A DNA stretch of 64,000 nt from Carnimonas bestiolae (GTDB lineage: Bacteria > Pseudomonadota > Gammaproteobacteria > Pseudomonadales > Halomonadaceae): NCBI RefSeq assembly GCF_051251125.1, contig NZ_JBPCZL010000004.1; one strand, given 5' to 3'. Position 1 is the first letter of the stretch. Every line of letters begins with the position of its first letter. The translations under genes and the position numbers were made by a program. The notes beneath the pieces were generated by a model, which was not told where the DNA came from, did not search any database, and was given only the letters and a program-made list of their open reading frames with translations. Positions 41,268 to 53,207 of the stretch are shown piece by piece.

Positions 41268-43091
41268 TCAGGCAAACTGTGTCAGCCACTCCAGCGCGCC
41301 TGGTGTGGCAACCCAGCAGCCCCGCAGCAGCAGCCTGACCTGCCACGCCTCTGCCCGCGATCCTGGCTGGCCGTTGGCCTCGCCGGTCAGGGTGTTGCCC
41401 AGCCTGACCGGCGTCATCATCGCGACCACATAGCGATTGATTCGCTTCACCGACTTGATAACAGCGGCCGCTCGATCACGGCGCTCAAGCCGGAACAGCG
41501 CCAACGCGTGCGCAAGCGCTTCGGCAATGGGCGATTCATGCCCGTGGCGACCGTTGATCAGCGCCACGACCTTCTCGTTACGCTCTTCCAGAAGAAGGTG
41601 CTCAAGCACCAGCTCGTAAAGCCCCATTGGGTCTTCGCTATCCAGGCGATAAAGGCGTGATGCAAAGCGCCTCGACTGCCGCCTGTCGCTGCGCTCGAGT
41701 GCCGAAATCAGGGCGAGACCAAACAGGTAGATAACCGAGTTATCGCCCTGCTGCCACGGCAGCGCTGCATGCCGCCGTTCGATCGCGTTAAGCCAGATGT
41801 CAAAACGCCGCGCTAACGGAGTGATGAAGGCATCCGCCATCCATGGCAGGCTGCCGAAGCGGCTCGCCAGTGCCGTCGCCAGTTCCCGCATTACCAGCGG
41901 TGACACCAGCCACTGCGGATGCTCATTCAGCGCCGGCAGCCAGCGCCGCGCGTGCATCCACAGCTGGGCAGCTTCGAGCTCCGACGCAAGCCCCTGCTGT
42001 TGACCGGTCACCTGTGACCACGCCTGGTAGTACTCGCGATCCTTGCGCGACGGAATGTAGCACGTGGTGCCGTCATCGGCGCTGACCAGACCACTTAGCA
42101 CCGCGTCAGGCAACTGCCAAAGCGTGTTGCGCAGCGCCAGCAGCGAGTCGGCCAGTTCATCCTCTGTGGCGATCATTTCATCGGCCAGCGCCTTGGCAGG
42201 ATGGCGCGCGAGCTGCTGAACGAATGCTAGTTCGTCGGGATCGGCGTCGCTACGACGCGCCAGCCTGCGATGCCAAAATGCGGCGCGCTGCTGGGCCTTG
42301 TCGGCGTGACCTTCCTGAAGCAACAGCATGGTTTCCAGATAGGCCAGCATCGGCGCATCCGGAATCAGCCGCTGCGCCAGCGCAAAGTTCTCACGCGCGG
42401 CCGCCAGATCGTCGTTTTCAAGCTCGGCCAGCGTCAGTTGCTCGAGGGCAAAGCCCTTGAGGCGATCGCTATCGCTGGCCAACGCCACACCAATCAGCCT
42501 ATCGAGCTTGCGTGAAAAGCCTCGCTGGCGATAAAGCTGCTCGAGGGACTCGAACGCTTGCTCAACCAGCGCGTGTTCATTGCGCTGATGACTGCGCTCA
42601 AACAGCAGCTCGAACAACAGCTGAGCACGTCCTAATTGGCCCGCCTCGGCATCGACGATTCCTGCCTCCAACAGCGCCTGCAGCGGCGTGTGGCGACTGT
42701 TGGCAGCACGCTTGAGCAGATCGCCGCGCCACTGGCACAGCGACAGCATCCACATCAGGTTGTCGGGCAGCGGCCCGGGGAAGGTAATTTGCTGACAGCA
42801 GTCGCGAAAGCGACGGCCGCTATCGCACCAGCACATTTCGTTGGCAGCCGGCTTCGCCAATGGCTCACTGGCAAAATCGAGCCTGACCAGCGGCGTCTGA
42901 TTCCATAGCGGGGCCGCCAGCGCCTGTGCCAGCCGGACGTCCTCGCCGACCAAGCGCGCACCGTCACGGCGCGCCCATCGAAGCAGCGACGGGTAGCATT
43001 CGTCACTACGAATAGCCCCAAGCGCCGCTGCCGAAAAACTCAGCAACTGATCGATCCATGCGACCAGCATGATGTCGTCGTGATCTGCCAC
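41268..43091 (-). CDS. SEC-C-motif protein with helical repeats, function unknown
   Basis: The 607-residue protein has a SEC-C metal-binding motif CWCDSGRRFRDCC with Cys at 87, 89, 98 and 99, which in SecA-type tails binds zinc. The remainder looks like TPR-type helical repeats (for example ALVEQAFESLEQLYRQRGF and ENDDLAAARENFALAQRL, residues 140-270). A further alpha-rich region follows with ALPWQQGDNSVIYLFGLALISALE and a C-terminal third with LYELVLEHLLLEERNEKV. No catalytic motif is seen. The GTG start at 43091 is supported by AAGGTG upstream. It is divergent from the membrane protein gene at 43223. Confidence 0.75.
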   Translation of the reverse strand: MADHDDIMLVAWIDQLLSFSAAALGAIRSDECYPSLLRWARRDGARLVGEDVRLAQALAAPLWNQTPLVRLDFASEPLAKPAANEMCWCDSGRRFRDCCQQITFPGPLPDNLMWMLSLCQWRGDLLKRAANSRHTPLQALLEAGIVDAEAGQLGRAQLLFELLFERSHQRNEHALVEQAFESLEQLYRQRGFSRKLDRLIGVALASDSDRLKGFALEQLTLAELENDDLAAARENFALAQRLIPDAPMLAYLETMLLLQEGHADKAQQRAAFWHRRLARRSDADPDELAFVQQLARHPAKALADEMIATEDELADSLLALRNTLWQLPDAVLSGLVSADDGTTCYIPSRKDREYYQAWSQVTGQQQGLASELEAAQLWMHARRWLPALNEHPQWLVSPLVMRELATALASRFGSLPWMADAFITPLARRFDIWLNAIERRHAALPWQQGDNSVIYLFGLALISALERSDRRQSRRFASRLYRLDSEDPMGLYELVLEHLLLEERNEKVVALINGRHGHESPIAEALAHALALFRLERRDRAAAVIKSVKRINRYVVAMMTPVRLGNTLTGEANGQPGSRAEAWQVRLLLRGCWVATPGALEWLTQFA

Positions 43092-43222
43092 GCGTTGAAT
43101 TCACCTTGGTTGATTCATTACTACGGGCGCTCATTCAAAGCGATACCGCATCTGGCTTGTAGCGCAGCGCCGTTGGCAATGGTACGGTTTTGCGCTCGAT
43201 CACTCTGGCCTTGCGAACCCCC

Positions 43223-45112
43223 ATGTTAACCGTACTCAAGCGAACCTCAAACAAGCCGCTGTCGCATTCTCCTTCAGGTTTCAAGCTGGAGCGGGAAGGA
43301 AGGGAGCGGATTCGTCGCATTAGCCACGCCGTGAGCGGAGTCGCGTGGAAATCAACGCTGCTTAACATGCTGTGGATTGGCGGCCCGGTAACGGTGATCG
43401 GGGCGATTGGTGGGTATTACATCGGCTATGGCCGGTTGCCCACGTTGGGCAACATGGTGTTCTTCGTATTTTTCGCGGTCATTACCAGTCTTGCCGGTGT
43501 GATCGGTAATATCGTCAACAACTACAAGACCGCCGGCAAGACGCGCAGCATAGAACGCCACATGCTGCGCGTTATTGACGATCTGCCTGACCTTATCATG
43601 ATGGTGCGTGATCTGGGTGTCGATCAGTTGGAAGGCGATGCTCGCCGCCGCGAAGGCGCTACCATTTTGCTGCGCAAGCAAGATCTGTCGCCCAATGGGG
43701 TGGATCTAGCGGTGCGCGACCTGCTTGAAGATACCGAGGCCGCGCGTATTTTCGCCGATATCGAAACCCATCGCCGAATTGGCCTGCATTCACGCATTGA
43801 TGATCTGGTGATTGACCACGGCGATTTTATCTATCCGCTGATCACCTCGCTGCGCCACGCCGCCCCCGAAGCTGCTGCACTGCTGGAAGACCGCTTTCAC
43901 GGCCGCATGCGCGATCTCAACCAGGGCGTTGCGCGCGACGAAAACTTCATCGAGCGCGTGCTCTCTGCCAGCGAGCAGCACGACGATTTGCTGATGACCC
44001 TCGATGACGCAGGGCATATGTTCACCCTCGCCTTCGAGCTAATCAATGGCCGTGAAATTCCGATGCTGGTGTTTGGCTACATAGGCCGCTGGCGCTATGC
44101 AGAAGCCTTCGATCGCGTCGAAGAAGCCCGCGCGCGCTATCGCATTAGCCAGGCAGTGGGATTATCGCGCTTGAAGGCGCTTACCGTTTACCTCGCCGAA
44201 ACTTCCGAAACGCTGGTAAAGGATGCTGCCGCGGGACTGCACGCGGATATCTTACTGAAACGCTCTCGGGCCGCCATGGACGATCTGGCCCAGCGTATTA
44301 CGCAAATGGCCTGCATCGAAGAGAGCGACGAAGCGCTGCTGCGCGAGCACGCCGATACGCTCTCCAACGCGGTACGTCTTTACCGACGCATGCGCGACAG
44401 CTTCGATCAGGTAGGCCGCCATCACGACGCGCTGCTAAGAGCGATCAAACGCTGGGAGCGCATTGCCAATAGCGGCCCCGATAATATGACCGAGCTGACC
44501 ATTGGTGAACAGGGTGAAGGGCTACGTATCCACGAAAAGCGCATTGCGCTCGATCACCACGCCAAGGTGCAGCTGTGCTCTACGCTGTCTCCTCATCTTC
44601 GCTATCTGCAGCGCAAACCCGCTGATGGCACGTCGGCGACCTCACATCCGCATTCGCTTACCCTCGATGTCGATAACGCCAAGCGGTTAGCGATAGAAAT
44701 TGCGGTCGCACTCGAGCCGCATGTGCATCTGTCGCGCCCAGAGGTGCAGCGTGCCATTCACTCGACCAATGCCGCCGATTTTAGCGCGCTGGAGCCAGGC
44801 TATTCGGCAGCCACCAAAGCGGCGCTGGCGGCAGCGATGGTAAAAGAGCTGGAAGATGATTTGTCACGCAGCGCAGAGTCGCTCGCATTGGCCTTAGTCA
44901 GTCACTACAAGGTAGAGCTGCCAGAAGATGCCAAGGACTTTCTGAGCCGCCAATACGGCGCCCGAAGAGAGGTGCTAGGTCAGCTTTCCGCTAACCAACT
45001 GACCCGCCAACAGCGGCCCGAAGTTAACAACGAGCGCATGCCCCCGCTGGGGCGCACACCGCGCCACTGGTACCGTGCCTTGGTGCTAGCACGCAGGATT
45101 CTGGAAGAATAG
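43223..45112 (+). CDS. two-helix membrane protein with large cytoplasmic domain, function unknown
   Basis: I do not recognise a family. After a basic N-terminus two transmembrane helices are clear (about MLWIGGPVTVIGAIGGYYIG and MVFFVFFAVITSLAGVIGNI), followed by about 520 charged, largely alpha-helical residues with long heptad-like stretches and a GQLSANQLTRQQRPEVNNE tail. The start is unsure: ATG 43223 (629 residues) or TTG 43190 (640 residues), neither with a clear ribosome site. It is divergent from the SEC-C gene and followed by topB after 69 nt. The two-helix hairpin with a long coiled cytoplasmic part suggests a membrane-anchored scaffold, but this is inference. Confidence 0.7.
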   Translation: MLTVLKRTSNKPLSHSPSGFKLEREGRERIRRISHAVSGVAWKSTLLNMLWIGGPVTVIGAIGGYYIGYGRLPTLGNMVFFVFFAVITSLAGVIGNIVNNYKTAGKTRSIERHMLRVIDDLPDLIMMVRDLGVDQLEGDARRREGATILLRKQDLSPNGVDLAVRDLLEDTEAARIFADIETHRRIGLHSRIDDLVIDHGDFIYPLITSLRHAAPEAAALLEDRFHGRMRDLNQGVARDENFIERVLSASEQHDDLLMTLDDAGHMFTLAFELINGREIPMLVFGYIGRWRYAEAFDRVEEARARYRISQAVGLSRLKALTVYLAETSETLVKDAAAGLHADILLKRSRAAMDDLAQRITQMACIEESDEALLREHADTLSNAVRLYRRMRDSFDQVGRHHDALLRAIKRWERIANSGPDNMTELTIGEQGEGLRIHEKRIALDHHAKVQLCSTLSPHLRYLQRKPADGTSATSHPHSLTLDVDNAKRLAIEIAVALEPHVHLSRPEVQRAIHSTNAADFSALEPGYSAATKAALAAAMVKELEDDLSRSAESLALALVSHYKVELPEDAKDFLSRQYGARREVLGQLSANQLTRQQRPEVNNERMPPLGRTPRHWYRALVLARRILEE

Positions 45113-45181
45113 CGGTACAGGCTCGACGCCGCACATTGAATACTGTATAAAAACACATATTACTTGCTAACCAGACTTCCC

Positions 45182-47155
45182 ATGCGCTTGATCATCGCCG
45201 AAAAGCCAAGCCTCGCCCGCGCCATCGCCGCTGCTCACGATCAGCATTTCACCCAGCGCGAAGGCTATCTCGAAGCCTCCGACAACCTGATCAGTTGGTG
45301 CTACGGCCATCTGCTTGAGCAAGCGCCGCCGGATTATTACCATCCGGCGTATAAGAAATGGGCGCTTGAACATTTGCCGATCGTACCAACGCAATGGCAG
45401 TTAGTGCCGCGCCCTAAAAGCCGCACACAGCTAGGCGTGCTCAAGCGGTTGCTCAAGCGCGCCAACGAGGTCGTGCACGCCGGCGACCCCGATCGCGAAG
45501 GGCAGCTGCTGGTGCAGGAGACGCTCGAATATCTGGGCTGGCAAGGCAGCACTCACCGGCTGCTGATTAACGACATGAACCGCTCGGCGGTGCGTAAAGC
45601 GCTTGCCTCAATGCGCGACAACCGAGAGTTTCTGGCGCTTTATAGCGCCGCTGAAAGTCGCGCCCGCGCCGACTGGCTTTACGGTATTAACCTCACTCGC
45701 GCCTGGACACTTACCGGTCAGAAGGCTGGCTATCAGGGAGTGCTTTCCGTTGGTCGCGTGCAAACCCCGGTGCTAGGGCTGGTGGCGCGGCGCGACGCCG
45801 AGATTGAGGCCTTCGTGCCGGCGCCCTTTTATGCACTGTGGGCGGATTTCACCACCGCGCAGGGCACTACCAGAGCCTGGTGGCAGCCGCGCAACAGTGA
45901 ATCGCTTAAGGCCTCTGGGCAAATGGACGATGCTGGTCGGCTGCTGGATCGCCGTCTCGCTGACCAGCTGTTTGCATCACTGCCCAACGCAGCAGCACGC
46001 GTGCTGCAGGTAAAGCGCCAGCACAAACGCCAGCGGCCACCGCTGCCCTACTCGCTTTCGACGCTACAAATAGACGCAGCGCGGCGCTACAAGCTCTCGG
46101 CCAAAGCCGTGCTCGACGCCGCCCAATCACTCTACGAACGCCACAAAATTTCCACCTATCCGCGCTCCGACTGTCGCTACCTGCCCAGCAGCTATCTGCA
46201 GCAAATTGGTACCACCCTCGACAACGCCTGCGCCAACGATCACACCTTGTCGGGCTGGCGTCAGGGCTGTGACGACAGCCGCCGCAGCGCTGCCTTCAAC
46301 GATGCTGAAATCGGCGCTCACCATGCCATTGCCCCCACCGGTCGTCAGCCCGACTGGTCGCGCCTTGGTCAAACAGAAGCGCAGGTATACCGGCTGATCG
46401 TGCGCAATGTGCTGGCGCAGTTCTATCCGCACCATGAATTTCACGACGTAACCGCCACCTTCGAAGCGCCAATCGAGAACAATACCTTAGCGCCAGAGGC
46501 ATTTGTTGCACGCGGCAAGGAAATCACCGTTGCTGGCTGGAAGCCGCTGTTTGCTAGTCGCGAGCAAGCCCCGCCGCTGCCAACGCTCAATGAGGGTGAA
46601 ACGGCGCAGGTCGCCGACTGTGCCGTTGAAGATCGCCTGACCCAAGCGCCCGCCCACTTCAACGATGCCAGCTTGCTGAATGCCATGACCCACGTGGCGC
46701 GCTACGTGAAGGATCCTGCCATTCGCGACACCCTGCGCGAGACCGATGGGCTGGGCACTGAAGCCACCCGCGCCGGTATTATCGAAACCTTGATCAAACG
46801 CGGCTTGATGGCCCGCGTTAGCGGCAGTCTTCGCGCGACACAGGCTGGCCGCGCGCTGATCGCTGCACTGCCCGAGGATGCCACCACACCCGAACGCACC
46901 GCGCATTGGGAGCAGGCGCTAAGCTTGATTGGCGAAGAAAAGGCCAACGCCACCAGCTTTGAGCAGCAGCTCAAGGAAGAAATAACCCGCTTGTTAGCCG
47001 CTACCGATATTCAGCGCATGCGACATGCGCTGTCACTCAAACAGGGAGTCGAAGCAAACGCTGCTCCCAAGAGCGGCGCACGGCGGCAGCGCAGCGGTAG
47101 AGCATCCAAGCGGCGCTCAGCGAGCGCCGCCAAACGGCGCCCGCGCGGCGGCTAA
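45182..47155 (+). CDS. topB: DNA topoisomerase III
   Basis: This type IA topoisomerase cuts one strand and separates precatenanes. From ATG 45182 (657 residues; E. coli 653) it has the Toprim domain (RLIIAEKPSLARAIA at the start and HAGDPDREGQLLVQE near 100-114) and the active-site Tyr in TYPRSDCRYL near residue 326. A basic, Arg/Lys-rich C-terminal tail follows that is likely to bind DNA. A TTG start at 45164 is less likely. It is in the same direction as the membrane protein gene and is convergent with ppc. Confidence 0.95.
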   Translation: MRLIIAEKPSLARAIAAAHDQHFTQREGYLEASDNLISWCYGHLLEQAPPDYYHPAYKKWALEHLPIVPTQWQLVPRPKSRTQLGVLKRLLKRANEVVHAGDPDREGQLLVQETLEYLGWQGSTHRLLINDMNRSAVRKALASMRDNREFLALYSAAESRARADWLYGINLTRAWTLTGQKAGYQGVLSVGRVQTPVLGLVARRDAEIEAFVPAPFYALWADFTTAQGTTRAWWQPRNSESLKASGQMDDAGRLLDRRLADQLFASLPNAAARVLQVKRQHKRQRPPLPYSLSTLQIDAARRYKLSAKAVLDAAQSLYERHKISTYPRSDCRYLPSSYLQQIGTTLDNACANDHTLSGWRQGCDDSRRSAAFNDAEIGAHHAIAPTGRQPDWSRLGQTEAQVYRLIVRNVLAQFYPHHEFHDVTATFEAPIENNTLAPEAFVARGKEITVAGWKPLFASREQAPPLPTLNEGETAQVADCAVEDRLTQAPAHFNDASLLNAMTHVARYVKDPAIRDTLRETDGLGTEATRAGIIETLIKRGLMARVSGSLRATQAGRALIAALPEDATTPERTAHWEQALSLIGEEKANATSFEQQLKEEITRLLAATDIQRMRHALSLKQGVEANAAPKSGARRQRSGRASKRRSASAAKRRPRGG

Positions 47156-47181
47156 AGGCGTATGTTCCCCCCACCTTCCCC

Positions 47182-47230
47182 AAAAAAAACGGCGCCCCTT
47201 CGACACGAATAGTGTTAAAGGGGCGCCGTT
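47182..47230 (-). terminator. terminator between topB and ppc
   Basis: A 13-bp perfect stem AACGGCGCCCCTT (47188-47200) with AAGGGGCGCCGTT (47218-47230). On the minus strand it ends in eight T residues, making it a strong terminator for ppc, whose stop is at 47252. On the plus strand it may also end topB. Confidence 0.93.
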
Positions 47231-47251
47231 GCCTGATGAGGCGTTTGATCG

Positions 47252-49933
47252 CTAACCGGTGTTACGCAGCCCTGCCGCAATACCCGCCATGGTGACCATT
47301 AGGGCTCGGTCGAGCGATTCCGGAATATCGTCTTCGGCCTCGCGAGCGCGGCGTAGCAGCTCGGCCTGCAGCGCATGCAGCGGATCTATATAGGGATTGC
47401 GAACCGCGATGGCCTGCCGAATCAGCGGCGAGTGCTCCAGCAGCGCTTCCTGGCCGCTAATCGTCAGCAGCTGATCGATCAGTGTCGAGAGACGCTGGCG
47501 CAGGTTAGCGCCCAGGCTTTCAAGCTCAGGCTCCTGAATCAAGCGCTGCTCGTAGTGGTGGCTAATGGTGGCATCCGACTTGGCCAGCAGCATTTCCAGC
47601 AGATCGATATAGGTAGCGAAGAACGGCCACTGCTCACGCATGTCATTGATGATGCGCTGCCCGTCGCTGTCGTTCCAGCGCTCAGCGAAGGCCGCGTCAG
47701 TGCCCAGCCAGGCGGGTAGCATCAGGCGCGTTTGCGTCCAAGCGAAAATCCATGGAATGGCGCGCAGCGACTCAACACCGCCTTGGCTGTTGCGTTTGGC
47801 AGGACGCGATCCCAGCGCTAGCCGCCCTAGCGCCGTTTCGGGCGTTGCCTGGCGGAAGTAGCTAACAAACTCTGGCGTATTACGCACCGTATCGACATAG
47901 GCGGTATGAGCAATCGACGCCAGTCGATCCATTTCTTCACGCCATTCAGACTTGGGCACCGGCGGTGGTGTCAGCGTTGCCTCGAGTACCGCACCGGTAT
48001 AGATCTCCATGGTACGCGCCGCAATCGAAGGCTGACCAAACTTGAAGCGAATCATCTCGCCCTGCTCGGTCACCCGCAGGCTGCCGTTTACTGATCCCGG
48101 CGGCTGCGACAGGATTGCCGCGTGTATCGGGCCGCCACCGCGTCCAACCGTACCACCGCGTCCATGGAATAGCGTTAGATCAACGCCGTGTCGCTGACAC
48201 ACCTCGGTCAGTTGCTCCTGAGCACGGTATTGCGCCCAGGATGCCGCCAGTTGTCCCGCATCCTTGGCGGAGTCCGAGTAACCGATCATCACTTCCTGAC
48301 GATCGTCAATCAGCGCACGATAGGTCGGCAGTGCCAGCAGTTGGTCGATGACCTCGCCGGCACCGTCGAGATCATCAAGGGTTTCGAACAGTGGCGCGAT
48401 AGGTAGACGCACCGCGCCGGCTTCCTTCATCAACAGCGCGACGGTGAGGATATCGGAAGCGCTGCTCGCCATTGAGATAACATAGCTGCCCAAGGCTTCC
48501 GGCGACGATGAAGCGATCACCTCGAAGGTGTCGAGCACCTCACGCACTGACTCGGAACATTGCCACTGGCGTGGCAGCAGCGGGCGCGGCGAAGCCAACT
48601 CGCGAATCAGGAACTGCTGGCGCTGCTGCTCGCTCCACTCGTCATAGGATTCGCCCAACAGATCGCGCACCAGTTCAGTCATAACTTCGCGGTGGCGTCC
48701 CGATTCCTGACGAATGTCGAGCTTGACCAGGGTGACACCGAAGCTGGCAACGCGGCGTAGACTGTCGAGCAGTGCGCCATTGGCGATACTGTGCATGCCG
48801 CATTCCATCAGCGAGCGGTAGCACAGCGCCAGCGGCTCAAACAGCTGCTCGCGTCTTTCGATAAGCGGCTCCTTGGCGTTCCACTGTTCCCCTTTGAGGC
48901 GTGCCAGCATCACCTCACAGGTCGTTTTCAGTTGTTCAACAACCGGTACCAGTAGCGCTCGATACGGCTCGGCAACCTCGCCCACCTGCTCGTTCAGCTC
49001 GCTGCTGGCTTGCCACATCGACAGCTCGACACGCAGCGCCTCCAGATCGCGCAGATGCAGCCGCGCGGCCACATAGCGAGCGTGCAGCAGCGCGCGGCGC
49101 GTTACTTTTGCCGTCACATTGGGGTTACCATCGCGATCACCGCCCATCCATGAGGCAAAACGCAGCGGCGCGGCATCGAGCGACAAACGCGGCTGCCCTA
49201 CCGCCAGCAGCTGGGAGTCAAGGTTGCGATAGAAATCGGGCAGTGCCTGCCACAGCGAGTGTTCGATGACCGCGAAGCCCCAGCGCGCTTCATCAACCGG
49301 GGTCGGACGGGTGTGACGAATCTCGTTGGTGCGCCACACCTGACTGATCAAGTCCGCAAGCCGTTCGTAAAGACGACTGCGCTTCTCGGGGTAGTGACGC
49401 GCATCGGCAATCTGCTCAAGGCAGTCATCGACTTCATCGTATTTATGAATCAGGGTGCGCCGCACCACTTCGGTCGGATGAGCCGTTAGCACCAGCTCGA
49501 TACGCATTTTCTCGAGCGTATCGCGCAGCTGCGCCGCATCGGCCCCTTCGCCCGCCAACCGCTCAAAGAGCTGCGGCAAACGCTCGGGCTGGCGGTTGGG
49601 GCGATAGTCGTCGACATAGTGGAGCGACGCCTTGTAGTGCTGTTCGGCAATATTGGAGAGGTTGAGAAACTGATTGAACGCCCGCGTAACCGGCAGTAGG
49701 TCATCATCGGAAAGCTGATAGAGATAGTCGGTCAGAGCCTGCATGCCCTGCCGGTTATCGCTGCGGTGGGCCTCTTTGGCGAGATGGCGGATTCGTTCGA
49801 TGCTGGCAAGAAACGACTCGCCGCGCTCAGCACTGATCGAGTTGCCGAGCAAATCCCCCAACAGACGCACGTTTTCGCGCAGGGATTCGTTTAGATCGTT
49901 GCCTTCACTCGCGATTGGCAAAGCATGACGCAT
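47252..49933 (-). CDS. ppc: phosphoenolpyruvate carboxylase
   Basis: This enzyme carboxylates phosphoenolpyruvate to oxaloacetate, refilling the TCA cycle. The 893-residue protein shows LVLTAHPTEVVRRTLIHKYDEV near residues 149-170 with the catalytic His, WMGGDRDGNPNVTAKVT, and the active loop LFHGRGGTVGRGGGPIHAAILSQ near residues 590-612. The C-terminal RNTG is the family's usual end. A GGGAGTAGG sequence precedes ATG 49933. Confidence 0.97.
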   Translation of the reverse strand: MRHALPIASEGNDLNESLRENVRLLGDLLGNSISAERGESFLASIERIRHLAKEAHRSDNRQGMQALTDYLYQLSDDDLLPVTRAFNQFLNLSNIAEQHYKASLHYVDDYRPNRQPERLPQLFERLAGEGADAAQLRDTLEKMRIELVLTAHPTEVVRRTLIHKYDEVDDCLEQIADARHYPEKRSRLYERLADLISQVWRTNEIRHTRPTPVDEARWGFAVIEHSLWQALPDFYRNLDSQLLAVGQPRLSLDAAPLRFASWMGGDRDGNPNVTAKVTRRALLHARYVAARLHLRDLEALRVELSMWQASSELNEQVGEVAEPYRALLVPVVEQLKTTCEVMLARLKGEQWNAKEPLIERREQLFEPLALCYRSLMECGMHSIANGALLDSLRRVASFGVTLVKLDIRQESGRHREVMTELVRDLLGESYDEWSEQQRQQFLIRELASPRPLLPRQWQCSESVREVLDTFEVIASSSPEALGSYVISMASSASDILTVALLMKEAGAVRLPIAPLFETLDDLDGAGEVIDQLLALPTYRALIDDRQEVMIGYSDSAKDAGQLAASWAQYRAQEQLTEVCQRHGVDLTLFHGRGGTVGRGGGPIHAAILSQPPGSVNGSLRVTEQGEMIRFKFGQPSIAARTMEIYTGAVLEATLTPPPVPKSEWREEMDRLASIAHTAYVDTVRNTPEFVSYFRQATPETALGRLALGSRPAKRNSQGGVESLRAIPWIFAWTQTRLMLPAWLGTDAAFAERWNDSDGQRIINDMREQWPFFATYIDLLEMLLAKSDATISHHYEQRLIQEPELESLGANLRQRLSTLIDQLLTISGQEALLEHSPLIRQAIAVRNPYIDPLHALQAELLRRAREAEDDIPESLDRALMVTMAGIAAGLRNTG

Positions 49934-50005
49934 AACCTACTCCCACTCTCACAAAGTGGCCGATTGATTCGACCATAACAAGACGGTGCTCAGTAATCGG
50001 TGATG

Positions 50006-50817
50006 CTACTCGGCTGCTTTGACCTCTTGCCAATAGGCTTCAAGGGCAGCGAGCTGATCACCGGGCTGGTAACGCTGCTCGACGCCGCGAAAGCGTCGCT
50101 CAAACTTGTGATTTGCCTTGCGTAATGCGTGTTCTGGGTCGATACCCAGCTTGCGCGCGTAATTGGCTACCGCGAACAGCAGATCGCCAACTTCTTCCTC
50201 AAGGTGATCAGGATCGTCGTGCTGCGCCGCCTCGCGCACCTCGGCCAGCTCTTCGTCGACCTTCAGACTGGTTTGATAGTGCTCGGGCCAGTCGAAGCCA
50301 AGCTGCGCTGCCCGCTTCGACAGCTTGCCCGCACGCGATAGCGCCGGCAGTGCGTGCGGCACATTGTCCATCAAGGAAACAGGCGCAGCGCCTTGAGCAC
50401 CTTCTTCATGCTGTTTGCGCTGCTCCCACTGACGTTTTATCTGCGCGTCGTCAAGATCGCGCGCGCGTTGCCCATGGCGGCGCGAGTCGAGCGTTCCATT
50501 AGGAAAGACATGTGGATGCCGTGCAATCATTTTAGCAACGATGCCATTAATGACATCGGCAAAATCAAAACGCCGTTCTTCACGCGCCAGCTGAGCGTAA
50601 TAGGCTATCTGAAACAGTAGGTCACCCAATTCGAGACGTACGTCGTCGAAAGCGCCCTGCTCAATAGCATCGGCGACCTCGTAAGCTTCTTCAAGGGTGT
50701 GCGGCACGATAGAGCGCCATGACTGCGCAACGTCCCACGGGCAGCCGTACTGCTCGTCCCGCAGTACGGCCATCAGGGTTTGAAGATCATCCAGCGTGTA
50801 GCGATTATCGGTCGACA

Positions 50818-50818
<1 letters not shown>
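50006..50818 (-). CDS. mazG: nucleoside triphosphate pyrophosphohydrolase MazG
   Basis: MazG hydrolyses (d)NTPs to monophosphates and in E. coli lowers ppGpp under stress. The 270-residue protein has two MazG repeats. The first has CPWDVAQSWRSIVPHTLEEAYEVADAIE near residues 21-46 with EexxE-type metal ligands and the LELGDLLFQIAYYAQLA strand. The second, catalytic repeat has VDEELAEVREA and LEEEVGDLLFAVANYARKLG. Its GTG start shares one base with the relA stop (TAGTG), so coupling to relA is likely. Confidence 0.95.
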
Positions 50819-53073
<2,255 letters not shown>

Positions 53074-53207
53074 GCTTTTACCTCACAATACGCAGTGCTC
53101 GGTGTCACTGTAACCAAACTTCCCGTGACAAGCAGCGCTCGTTTGCCAACGCGCCGGCTTGCCGAGGGCGCTGTTGTTATTGTTGCTCCATACTGCGCCT
53201 AATCACG

